A program made the position numbers and the translations under genes. Below are positions 10,043-18,424 of a stretch of DNA of 64,000 nucleotides, in pieces (the stretch's first letter is position 1; every line of letters begins with the position of its first letter). This DNA is from Sphaerulina vaccinii (lineage: Eukaryota; Ascomycota; Dothideomycetes; Mycosphaerellales; Mycosphaerellaceae). The notes beneath the pieces are model-generated. The model was not told the DNA's origin, ran no database searches, and was given only the letters and a program-made list of their open reading frames with translations. The stretch lies in contig JAKUDP010000008.1 of the NCBI GenBank assembly GCA_022570795.1, positions 1,302,001-1,366,000 on the forward strand, given 5' to 3'.

Positions 10043-10632
10043 ATGGCACCAAAGAAGAGCTCCAAGACCAGCGATAGCATCAATGCTAAGCTCGCCCTGA
10101 CTATCAAGGTGCGCACAAACAGGAGCGACGGACACTGCGACAGCAAACTGACAGCCTGCACAGTCCGGAAAGGTCACTCTCGGCTACAAGTCCACCCTTA
10201 AGACGCTCCGCTCTGGCAAGGCCAAGCTCGTCATCATCGCCGGCAACACTCCTCCTCTTCGCAAGTCCGAGCTCGAGTGTACGTTCACACCACCAACAAT
10301 CGCAAAAGAAGGAGGGACAGAGACTGACAGGATACACAGACTACAGCATGTTGGCCAAGACTGCTGTCCACCACTTCTCCGGCAACAACGTAAGTGCCAC
10401 AGAAAGAATACACATACTCCGAAAGAGCCTTCTCGGCTCTGGAGGGTGCTACTCTCTTGAGCCCTGAGAAGGAGCTACTTCAACAGTAGCTTTGGAGGGA
10501 GAAAACTTGTACTGATCTTTGCTGTGACTACAGATTGAGCTCGGTACCGCCTGCGGTAAGCTCTTCCGCTGCTCGACCATGGCCATCCTCGATGCTGGTG
10601 ACTCCGACATTCTCTCCACCACCCCTCAATAG
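10043..10632 (+). CDS. RPL30: 60S ribosomal protein L30 (eL30)
   Basis: Large-subunit ribosomal protein, 109 residues. Exons 10043-10108, 10164-10278, 10340-10389 and 10534-10632; all three introns are GT-AG. The protein reads MAPKKSSKTSDSINAKLALT, KSGKVTLGYKSTLKTLRSG, LVIIAGNTPPLRKSELEYY, AVHHFSGNNIELGTACGK and ends near GDSDILSTTPQ, matching full-length eL30. Yeast L30 represses splicing of its own transcript by binding a kink-turn; here intron 3 (144 bases) is the longest and carries two hairpins (10424-10440 and 10473-10491), which may be relevant but is inference. Exon 4 contains an internal GTAAGC donor at 10556, and the frame stays open for 83 codons after the TAG (see the next entry). 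Confidence 0.96.
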
Positions 10633-10884
10633 TGTGAAGGGGAAGACGATCCGAATGGTGTGGAGGCGTACCGCAGGAAGCTGTATGAGGAGGCAATGGT
10701 TCGTATCAGACGGAACCGCAAGCAGAACAAGGACTTTGACCATGTTGCGTACGATACGCGGTCGGATGACTACTCGTATGTGAACTCGCAGTACACCCAG
10801 GTCTTTGATGCCAAGGGCAGGCCTTATCTCGTCAACTTGAAGGATCCAACGATCTTTATCAAGATGGCTCCGGTAGTGGAGTAG
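10633..10884 (+). other. Coding-like 83-codon frame directly continuing RPL30 past its TAG
   Basis: From the base after the RPL30 stop the same frame is open to TAG 10882-10884. It reads CEGEDDPNGVEAYRRKLYEE at the start and GRPYLVNLKDPTIFIKMAPV near the end. Third codon positions are strongly G/C with very few A, as in the window's real genes. There is no in-frame ATG until 10696, so it is not an obvious independent gene. Two routes could express it: readthrough of the TAG, or splicing of an 84-base in-frame internal intron (10556-10639, GTAAGC to GTGAAG) that would remove the stop and the last residues of L30. The product is unrecognised; it is basic in the middle and aromatic-rich toward the end. 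Confidence 0.5.
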
Positions 10885-11231
10885 GTCTGGGGCAAGAAGA
10901 AGGGATAGTCGGCGATGGGAACTCTTTGGTTCAAAACAGAGATATTTTCAGACTAGTCACTCGAAATGCAGCAAATTCTTGGTAGAAACTATTGTGCATA
11001 CGCCTCAATTGTGGCCCACTGCCGTCCCTCTCACTTTCTAGTCTCTTCGTATCTGAACTCATCGTTTGGTTGGTAATGAAATATATGTCACGTGATGCAA
11101 AGACGAGAGTGTGATTGGAAATCAAGGGCTTGGCGTGCTTTGAGGCGAACCTCGAACAGCAACTTCGTCACTCTTTGACGACTTCTCTCCTCTTCACACC
11201 CAACGACATCCCCCATCACAATACCGTCGAA
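10885..11231 (+). promoter_or_regulatory. RPL30 terminator and RPL10 promoter region
   Basis: About 350 bases between two ribosomal protein genes on the same strand. The last 80 bases are CT/CA-rich, typical of a strong housekeeping promoter and leader. No specific factor site was recognised. Confidence 0.4.
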
Positions 11232-12047
11232 ATGGCTCGCCGTCCAGCTCGTTGCTACCGCTACTGCAAGAACAAGCCGTACCCCAAGTCGCGCTTCAAC
11301 CGTGGTGTCCCAGACCCAAAGATTCGCATCTTCGATCTCGGCCGCAAGCGTGCAAATGTCGACGACTTCCCCATGTGCGTGCACTTGGTGTCCAACGAGT
11401 ACGAACAGTTGAGCTCCGAAGCTCTTGAGGCTGCCCGTATTTGCGCCAACAAGTGAGTGAGATCCGGAAACATACACCCAGGGAGGAAACGGATGGGAAG
11501 ATGAGGATCAGGACAAAGAACAGAGGGCTGACAAGAGGACAACAGGTACATGGTCAAGACTGCCGGAAAGGAAGGTTTCCACCTCCGCGTTCGTGCCCAC
11601 CCATACCACGTCGTCCGTATCAACAAGATGTTGTCGTGCGCTGGAGCCGATAGACTCCAAACTGGAATGCGTGGTGCTTTCGGAAAGCCAAACGGAACTG
11701 TCGCCCGTGTCAACATTGGCCAGATTCTCCTCTCCATCCGCACTCGTGACTCTCGTAAGTTGCATCTCGAGCGGTAACCTTTTCCGCAGATATACTGACA
11801 ACACCTTCAAGACCGCCCAACTGCCATCGAGGCCCTCCGCCGATCGCAGTACAAGTTCCCAGGTCGCCAAAAGATCATTGTCTCCAAGAAGTGGGGTTTC
11901 ACTCCTCTCGACCGCGCAGACTACGTCGAGAAGCGCAAGGCTGGTGAGATCCGTGTCGACGGCGCCTACGTCCAGTTCCTCAGCACCAACGGCCCACTCG
12001 CCTACAACGTTCGCCGATTCCCAGAGGCTTTCTCGCAAGAGGCTTAG
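11232..12047 (+). CDS. RPL10: 60S ribosomal protein L10 (uL16)
   Basis: Essential large-subunit protein that joins late in cytoplasmic 60S maturation and lies near the peptidyl-transferase centre; 221 residues. Exons 11232-11452, 11546-11754 and 11812-12047, GT-AG introns of 93 and 57 bases. Recognised segments: MARRPARCYRYCKNKPYPKS at the start, GVPDPKIRIFDLGRK, the conserved loop region RVRAHPYHVVRINKMLSCAG, GMRGAFGKPNGTVARV, and KFPGRQKIIVSKKWGFTPL near the C-terminus. The length matches fungal family members. It is in tandem with RPL30, separated by about 350 bp from the extension frame after RPL30. Confidence 0.97.
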
Positions 12048-12876
12048 ATTTGGACAGCGTAGAAGGGTTCTTTGGGGTTCGATGCGGCATAGATGATGAA
12101 AACAGGACAAAAGAGTTGTCCTACGGGGCACTGCTCAAGGGCATCCTGTGATGAAGGCGCACCAACTGGGATATGGGGTGCTTTTCTTATGAACAGTTTA
12201 CATCATGCCGAATGGAATCGAGTTGAGAAAGACTGTAAAGTGCCAGAGCTTTGTGCACGATGACAGCCACACCTTTGCGATAATACTGACAACACACCGA
12301 GGCTGCGCAGCATACATGTATCTCACCAACCTTTACTGACAAAATAGCACAAGCTAAGCGTTTCCGGCCGGCGGCACCACCTACCGGATCCTACTCTCGA
12401 GACGGTCGACTCTCTGCCAACTGACCGGTTGCGCGGTTTCCAATATATCCCACTGCCTGCAAACGTTGTTCACACCCCTTCCAGACCTGTGGGCTCTTCA
12501 GTCCTGCTTCCGTCCAGGACTTCCGATCGAGACTGATGGCCTGACAACGTGTTGAATGGCAATGCTGAAGCGGACCAGCAGCATGTGCAGTGCCAATGGT
12601 CGCTGCTACGGGTTCTGACACTGCCTCCCGGATGAGCTTTGTTGGCTCACAGCGCTAACGTATGCTGCTTGTTGGCATGCCTGTGTCTGACATGGTTGCC
12701 CTGTGCGAGCTATGCGAGCCCGAGAACATCAATTGTAGCTTTGCCTGCCAGGGTTCTTTGCTCTGGACCCAGCTCGAGTACCTTTCCATGCTAACTGCCT
12801 GTGAGTAGGCGAGTGTCCTGGTTTCGCGAGCGGTCTAGCACCTATTCCAGATTGATCAGCAGTTATCGTTCAGCCA
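12048..12876. other. Intergenic 3' of RPL10
   Basis: 830 bases without a supported gene. Short open frames on both strands lack codon-like composition and splice context. No repeats were recognised. Confidence 0.45.
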
Positions 12877-13104
12877 TCAACTCCAAGATGCCATACCGTC
12901 CTCGATCCAGTTCAAGAAAGCCTTCGTCCTCGGCAACCACAGCAATACTCCTCCCGCGCAGCCACCAAGCGTAGCAAGAAGTAGCACCTGCAGTCTGCGG
13001 ATGACATTCGCTTCACCATATGCAAGCAACGAGAACAAGAGCGAGCATGACAGTATGGCTGCACCGCAAAAGAGACACATCTTGCACTCAATTGAAGAGG
13101 ACAT
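12877..13104 (-). CDS. Possible small two-helix membrane protein
   Basis: 75 residues from the ATG reading MSSSIECKMCLFCG; an alternative in-frame ATG lies six codons upstream. Two hydrophobic helices are visible (AAILSCSLLFSLLAYG and VLLLATLGGCAGGVLLWLP), followed by a charged end (RTKAFLNWIEDGMASWS). CxxC occurs near the N-terminus. No family was recognised. The support is composition and topology only; it could be a chance open frame or one exon of a larger gene. Confidence 0.3.
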   Translation of the reverse strand: MSSSIECKMCLFCGAAILSCSLLFSLLAYGEANVIRRLQVLLLATLGGCAGGVLLWLPRTKAFLNWIEDGMASWS

Positions 13105-13918
13105 CTTGATGTGAGACAGCATCAGCAAGCGAGACGTGCGAGAGAAATACACAGGTTCTTAACTCCATGCCATTATTGATCAAGAGTGTGTCATCCATGT
13201 CTGCACAAAGATCAAAGTTCATGACACCCTTGTGCGCGGACCCGCGTGCGTGCGCCAACCATTCTGGCCTGATATCTCAGAAAGGTTATATGTACGTCCG
13301 TATCCGCTTCTGGGTCCGTTTCCTCCGCCATCTAGTCCGTTTCCGCCGGTATTGCACTTTGGCCTGGTACTACCTCGGACCATAGCAAGGCTGGCTGCAG
13401 TCACTGGATTGGCATCACCTTTTCTTCTCTTCTCTTCCACTCTCTAGAGGACCGAGTGCGATCACATGCACCAGGACATAACCAAACTTCGAACAGCAGG
13501 GCCGTACGCCTCCAGGTTCTGGACATGGCGCCCATCAAATGTGTACTTCAGCTGGTCCCACGATGCTATCAGAGAACAGTCCAAGTGCGAGGCATTACTC
13601 TCCACGACCGATCTGTATCGTCTATCATTTCGGGCTGCATTATAGTCTGCCTGAGACATGAACTTTCTTTCTACTCTAAAGAGGTCTTTCCAGGAGCTTA
13701 GTGTCTAGTGTCTTAGCGTGTGAGTGCAGAAGAAAGAGACAGCACTTCACTGACGCAAACCAGTTGCCAGAGACAGATGGAACGATCTCTACTCTTCTCC
13801 AACCATTCTTTGTTATGGGTTGCAAGTACATCTCCGAGAGCACACAACTTCCTGGCAGATACTTACCGGCTTCTCGCAGCCATCGCACTGATTACGACAG
13901 CGAAAAGAGACGAGAGAC
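13105..13918. other. Intergenic upstream of the IBR zinc-finger gene
   Basis: CT-rich tracts near 13320-13445 look like promoter or leader sequence. Several short overlapping open frames exist on both strands, none with family resemblance. Confidence 0.4.
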
Positions 13919-14629
13919 ATGTCTATCCCGTCATCAACATTTTGCTGTGTGGTGTGTCGGGATGACTGCCCAACACCTGCAAATCTCGAATTGGGTGGCC
14001 ACAAGATGTGCCTCGAATGCTTCAACTTGGGCTACAAGCAAGGCTTCGAGCTGCACATGCGGGACGAGTTGATGCCACCCCGATTGGACGGACACCAGAT
14101 CCCTATTGATCTCGTGGAGACACAATTCGACCCAGAGTTCGTCACGAAATACAAAACCAAGATCCCGGAATATGCGATTCTGCCTCCTCACCGCATCTAC
14201 TGCGCTGGCCCAAACTGCGAGACATACGTTGGCTGCAAGGATAGCTATGACGAGCATAAGGGACTGTGCAACAAGTGTGGTACTGTTACTTGCAAGCTGT
14301 GCCCATTACAAGTTGTAGGTGAGGCCTCGACACACGTATGCACCCAGCCAAGCGACCCGTTCGAGGACCTCACGACAGGCGACCAGTATCAGAGATGTCC
14401 GAAGTGCAGGACTGCAGTCGAACATACTGAGCACTGCATGGCTATGAGATGCCAGATCCCTTCATGCAAGACGCCGTTCTGTTTCATTTGCGGCGTTGAG
14501 GCTCAGGAGGACGGGGACCACGCGTTTGAGCACGGTTTTTCGGATGAGGATGAAGACGGGGAGGAAGACAAATCTGGCAGCGAGTATCAAGAACCAAGTC
14601 CAGACGGCGGCGAAGAAGAAAGTGAGTGA
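13919..14629 (+). CDS. IBR/RBR-type zinc-finger protein (possible E3 ubiquitin ligase)
   Basis: 236 residues, no intron. An N-terminal Cys-rich segment (CCVVCRDDCPTPANLE, then CLECF) resembles the first part of a RING-like finger. The middle contains the IBR-like series CAGPNCETYVGC and CNKCGTVTCKLC. A second finger follows at about residues 160-190: YQRCPKCRTAVEHTEHCMAM, with CKTPFCFICG and a following His. This order is that of RING-between-RING ubiquitin ligases, in which a catalytic Cys in the last finger carries ubiquitin; HCMAMRC contains candidates. The tail is highly acidic (DEDEDGEEDKSGSEY). It is shorter than classical RBR ligases, so it may be a fungal-specific member or an inactive relative. 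Confidence 0.78.
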   Translation: MSIPSSTFCCVVCRDDCPTPANLELGGHKMCLECFNLGYKQGFELHMRDELMPPRLDGHQIPIDLVETQFDPEFVTKYKTKIPEYAILPPHRIYCAGPNCETYVGCKDSYDEHKGLCNKCGTVTCKLCPLQVVGEASTHVCTQPSDPFEDLTTGDQYQRCPKCRTAVEHTEHCMAMRCQIPSCKTPFCFICGVEAQEDGDHAFEHGFSDEDEDGEEDKSGSEYQEPSPDGGEEESE

Positions 14630-14801
14630 ATGAGTGCCTGCGATACATTCTCAAGCCTTCTCGAAAAGCGATCGACATCCAGGCTACTAGCTAGCATTTG
14701 GCTCTGTTTGCTGAGTCGCTTGCCCTTGGGAAACGGATAAGGAGTTTGATCGATTATGGTTCTGTCTGCAGCTGGCACGTAGTATTCATTACGGTATAGC
14801 T

Positions 14802-15302
14802 TCAGATATCAGCAACACATTGCACCTCCATCTCAAACAACGTATCCTTGCTCCAAAGACTATCAACACCAAGTAGTGAATCTGGCGGCGGAAGTCTGTC
14901 ACCTTCTGTGCTCCTCCACCAGTCCAAGAATATATCATCCTTCGCTTTCACATCTTCCGCAGACAAGCTCGTAAGCTTCACCACATATCTACAACCATGT
15001 CAGAGAACCATGACCCATTAGATCTTGCTATAGACTCACGGCCTGATCATGACTATGTCCTTCTTACTAGCTCCGACAGCTGCTAAGTTCTTATCCACTT
15101 TCTCCAAAGCAAGTCGTACCTGGTCGGCAAATGATAGCTTTTCGTTGCCTAATTTGCCATGGGATGTTCCAGTTTGTCCAGCGAACGAGATTAACCTCTT
15201 TGTATCAGAGATTGGCACTACACTAATCTGCGAATATGTTGCGGCTAGAGATGGGTTGTCTTTGGGATTGAAGATGTGTACGCCAGTCTGTGAGGTCGTC
15301 AT
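14802..15302 (-). CDS. RidA/YjgF/UK114 family protein
   Basis: 149 residues in two exons, 15302-15040 and 14988-14802 (GTGAGT donor, TAG acceptor). RidA proteins deaminate reactive enamine/imine intermediates formed by PLP enzymes, which protects the cell from 2-aminoacrylate damage. Visible features are YSQISVVPISDTKRLISFAG, AGQTG, the helix FADQVRLALEKVDKNLAAVG, and the continuation DIVMIRPYVVKLTSL, which is the trimer-core strand pattern. The catalytic Arg of classical RidA is expected near CRVEV at the C-terminus; here that place reads FEMEVQCVADI, so the canonical Arg is absent. This suggests a divergent, possibly non-deaminase member of the superfamily. Confidence 0.82.
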
Positions 15303-15691
15303 CTTGAGTGGTTTCGTCTGCTGTATGCTTGGATGTTCGAGAAGAGAGCCAGACTATGAACTGGTGATGTTGTACAACCGACATACCTAGGTAGTCTGAT
15401 GTGCTGAGATCCCATCCCTGTCAGCCAAGGCCAAGCTTTGGTGAAGACAACACCGAGGCACCTACATCTCTCATCACACCACCTCTATCAGCATCAACAT
15501 CTCCATTACCGTCAGCATCTCTACATTTCCATTTGCCCCATCATCACCAGCCATGGCTCATTACAAGTATCGAAGTGATGCGCACCTCGCAGCACCAGCA
15601 CTCTTCCGCCGCAAACCCATCCGAAACTTATTAGAACCTATGCGATAAAGGTCCCTGTCGAGCTCCGCTTAAGTACCAGCCCGCAGGCCTC
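15303..15691. other. Intergenic upstream of the RidA-family gene
   Basis: A CA/CT-rich stretch (about 15410-15560) with many ATC/CCA runs is probably leader or promoter of the minus-strand gene. No coding support was found. Confidence 0.4.
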
Positions 15692-16092
15692 AAAAAGTAT
15701 TAGCCCGTAGGTCTAACTACTCTCGATTGTACCGGGCTTTGCTACTTTAGCCTTTGACACTCCGGCGGTCTGCGTACGTACGACGAACGAGGATATAGTC
15801 GCTTTTCGAAAGATCTGACTTGCAGTCGGCCTTTTGCCTCCGGCGGCCACTGCATGGAGCTTTGCGCCTACGGCGTAGTACGATTGGTACGGGATCTACG
15901 GAAGCTAGCTAAATGTCCTAGGACTGCCAAGTGACTTAGTTATTTATCGGAGGTGAATCCGCACCAATCTTATTGCTGAAACTCGAAGTCACCTAATGGC
16001 TTCATTTTTTATAACCAATTAGAGACCTTCATTTTGCCAAGGCAAAAAGTTCGTATTTCTGGGTAGTATAGACCTGCGGTCTGATAAACTTC
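15692..16092. repeat. MITE-like element with imperfect terminal inverted repeats
   Basis: The left end (15692-15720, containing AGCCCGTAGGTCT followed by AACTAC) and the right end (16063-16092, containing GTAGTAT followed by AGACCTGCGGTCT) are imperfect inverted copies of each other. The motif AGACC-TGC-GGTCT is itself a palindrome, and a variant (AGCCCGCAGGCCT, 15678-15690) lies just outside the left end. Inside are further short palindromes such as GCCTCCGGCGGCC and GCCTACGGCGTAG. The interior is AT-rich toward the right and has no coding frame. No target-site duplication was found. The size and structure suggest a non-autonomous DNA transposon remnant. Confidence 0.45.
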
Positions 16093-16570
16093 GACCAACC
16101 AGAAACTACATGTACATCCCACTGACATGCACAACTGTCCAGTCCCAAATTCTTCATTTCTTTACGCGAAGCAATCAGGATAGATATAAAGGGCGATACC
16201 CACGCACTCTCATTCGACCATCCATCGTTCCAATCCCAAGCCCATGGTATTGTTCCCGCAGAACACGCTCCATCTACTTTTTATCTCCTTTCGATCTCTT
16301 CACCCTCTTCTTTTCCCTTCCAAAATCTGTGGAACCACCACCATCATACATCATCAGACCTCGTCCTCAACCTCCACCATGAGCAATGTAGACTTTCCAA
16401 GTCTCCTTCCGCAGCAGCAATGTCATCCTTCATCAAGACTCAACCTCCAACCTCACCCGCAAGTCCTGCCTGAGAGAGCCTCTGGCTTCGGTGATGCATG
16501 CGACACAGCCGCTGATGTCTGGTTGTGCGTATGTGCCATCGGTCCTCACTGGCCTGGACTGGATGACTGT
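16093..16570 (+). promoter_or_regulatory. Promoter-like CT-rich region leading into the hairpin-repeat tract
   Basis: The interval 16200-16380 is strongly pyrimidine-rich and CA-rich and ends in CCACCATGAGC at 16376-16386, which looks exactly like a fungal leader and start codon. The frame from ATG 16380 runs only 69 codons (MSNVDFPSLLPQQQ...) and is unrecognised. A plus-strand transcript starting here would run through the repeated hairpins that follow. Confidence 0.35.
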
Positions 16571-17163
16571 CGACTGGCAAAGTCGTGATATGTCGTGCGG
16601 GTGCTCCAGTAGTGTACGGCTGTCGATCGAAATGGTCGTGATGTGCCGCGCCTCTCTTGGACGCAGATGTTCCTGAGGCCACGTCAGCTCAACGAACCAT
16701 GTTGATGTATGGAGAGTGGTACGTGCCTTCGCAATGCCTGGATCATCATGGAGAACGAATGCGAAGGGCTTGTGACCAGCGGTCGGTCATGATCTGTCCT
16801 CCGTGAATGGAGCGCCATCCGTGGGCCGTCTGGCGACTTTCGATCGCGGAGATCGTGATGTGTCGTGGCGATGATATGTACAATGTGCTCTGGATAGAAC
16901 GAAGCCAGACTGCAGTGGATCAAGGAGAGGACAATGGCTTGCTCAATCTGAGGCGTCCGAGGGGATTTATGGCTTCTGAACGGCTTTCGATCAAGAGCAT
17001 CGTGATGTGTGTCCAGAGGGTGCCGTTGGTAGCAATGCGCTCCGAAAACCCGTGGCTGGACCCAATGGCTTGTTTGAGAAGTCGTGGAGCTGGTCAGGCT
17101 GAGGTGCGAGTGAGGGTATCGGACCTGGGCGGTTTTTGATCTGGAAGATTGTGATGTGCCGTC
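16571..17163 (+). repeat. Five copies of a hairpin + TGATRTGYCG motif
   Basis: Copies begin at 16571, 16624, 16841, 16988 and 17137. Each is a 5-base arm, a 5-base loop, a 5-base arm, then TGATGTG (TGATATG in copy 1). The arms are CGACT/AGTCG, CGATC/GGTCG, CGATC/GATCG, CGATC/CATCG and TGATC/GATTG. Copies 1 and 3 are perfect with different sequence, copies 2 and 5 pair fully if G-U is allowed on the plus strand, and copy 4 has one mismatch. A GGC-G/T-TTT-like block precedes copies 3 to 5, and CAATGGCTTG recurs in the spacers before copies 4 and 5. On the minus strand the same units can be read as HIT-x(3)-I-x-S-R peptides, but each frame ends quickly. Function is unknown. Confidence 0.6.
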
Positions 17164-17386
17164 TGACCTGGTGGTCGAAGAGTCCGATTGTCCTGGGGTC
17201 CGGATTCTGCAGTACCCATCAGCTTGCGCTGAATAAGTCATGGTTGACGGCCACCACGCCACCACCAGAGTCAAGGGGCTGTTAGACCCTACTCCGTGGA
17301 GCCGTCGTGGTGGCCGCCAATCTTGGACATGCGATGACCCCCAACGTCATGGGCAGGACGAGGGGGTGGCAATTCCTATCAGTGAG

Positions 17387-17647
17387 TCACGATGTCCGTG
17401 GGCGACTTATCTTCAGTTCCAGTGGCATCCAATGCCACGGGCGGTCGAGCTTTGCAGAGAAGCTTGCTTCTGGCTGGTGATGAGAACAAGGTGCGAGATC
17501 TGAGAGTGTCAGTAAACTGAAGCTGTCAAGATCTGTCTGCCAAAACATACCTCTGAAGTCAGGAGCAAGCTGAGGCTCAGCAAGTGTCTTGCGGCGAATG
17601 GAGTGCTCCTCGTTGGGAGGTCTGCGAGTCCAGGTACTTGCTGACAT
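17387..17647 (-). CDS. Possible small two-exon gene, unknown product
   Basis: Exons 17647-17551 and 17499-17387 give 69 residues beginning MSASTWTRRPPNEEHSIRRK. The intron has textbook signals (GTATGT donor, TTTACTGACAC branch, CTCAG acceptor), which is the main support. Intron retention also keeps the frame open (17 extra codons). No signal peptide, membrane segment or known domain is visible; the product is basic and Pro-rich. It sits just downstream (plus-strand sense) of the hairpin repeats. A non-coding spliced transcript is an alternative. Confidence 0.33.
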   Translation of the reverse strand: MSASTWTRRPPNEEHSIRRKTLAEPQLAPDFRGMFWQTDLDSFSLLTLSDLAPCSHHQPEASFSAKLDRPWHWMPLELKISRPRTS

Positions 17648-17845
17648 GGGACGTATGGAGATGGATAGAGTGAGCAATGCTGGCTGTGGATGCAATGTGG
17701 AACAGGCCGGCGGCAGTGTTCGATGAAAAGAGGAGTGGGATGAAACGATGATGGAAGAGCAGAGGGCGGCGGGCATGGTTTTGAGGTCGAGCTGACCTGT
17801 TGTTTACATGGGCATTGTTGAGGCAGCGACGTCCTTTGACTCCAG

Positions 17846-18180
17846 GTAAGTACAAGACATGAAAAGTAGTCGCTAACCGAGTGAAGCAGGAAACACCATC
17901 ATCATCAACTGGAAGGAACAACCTCAATCGGAGAGCCGTTCGATATGAGCTGAAGAGCAAGCCACTCGATGCTATGGTATAGCTGAAAAAGAAAAGACTC
18001 CGCGCTCTACATCAGATATCTCCAAGATTATGCACCTATGTCGCACGCTTGCCAGAAAGCAAAATCTGTCCTGGCTCTGAAAACAGACAGGCGCCAACTG
18101 CGTTGTCGACCATCGTGTGGCTACAGGTAAGCATGGGGTTACTAATCTAGTGAAGCAAGACACACCATCACCAGACCTCT
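17846..18180 (+). repeat. Duplicated intron-like block
   Basis: Two blocks 281 bases apart share the series CAG|GTAAG, then CTAAY, then AGTGAAGCARGA followed by ACACCATCA. The first (17846-17889, 44 bases) has all the signals of a plus-strand intron; the second (18127-18159) is shorter than a normal intron. The surrounding sequence is only loosely similar. It may be a remnant of a duplicated exon-intron unit or a degraded introner-like copy. Confidence 0.35.
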
Positions 18181-18424
18181 TGCCTCCATCTCAACAGGCA
18201 GTACCTGCATCCTCGACCCTCCATGGTCAAGGAAGCCAGCACAGCACTCGGTCCCAGCCCAGAACAGCCTGGGGTCGCTTACAGACCATTTCGTAATCGT
18301 GCTCAGCGGCCGTCACACTGAGTGAGGCTTGACACTTGGAGCACAGAGAAGGATGCGAAGATCAGCAGGGCAGAGGATGAAGGGTAGATGTACTGGTTAT
18401 TCAAAAAGCTCCTATATACTATGT

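Noticed and set aside
10390..10533. Box C/D or H/ACA snoRNA in RPL30 intron 3
   Set aside because: No RTGATGA box, and no properly placed ACA box with hinge; only hairpins are seen.
12060..12090. GGTTCGATGCG resembling a tRNA B box
   Set aside because: No matching A box or cloverleaf can be formed around it.
16571..17163. CRISPR-like array from the repeated motif
   Set aside because: Copies are diverged, spacers are unequal (about 37-200 bases) and partly related, and the genome is eukaryotic.
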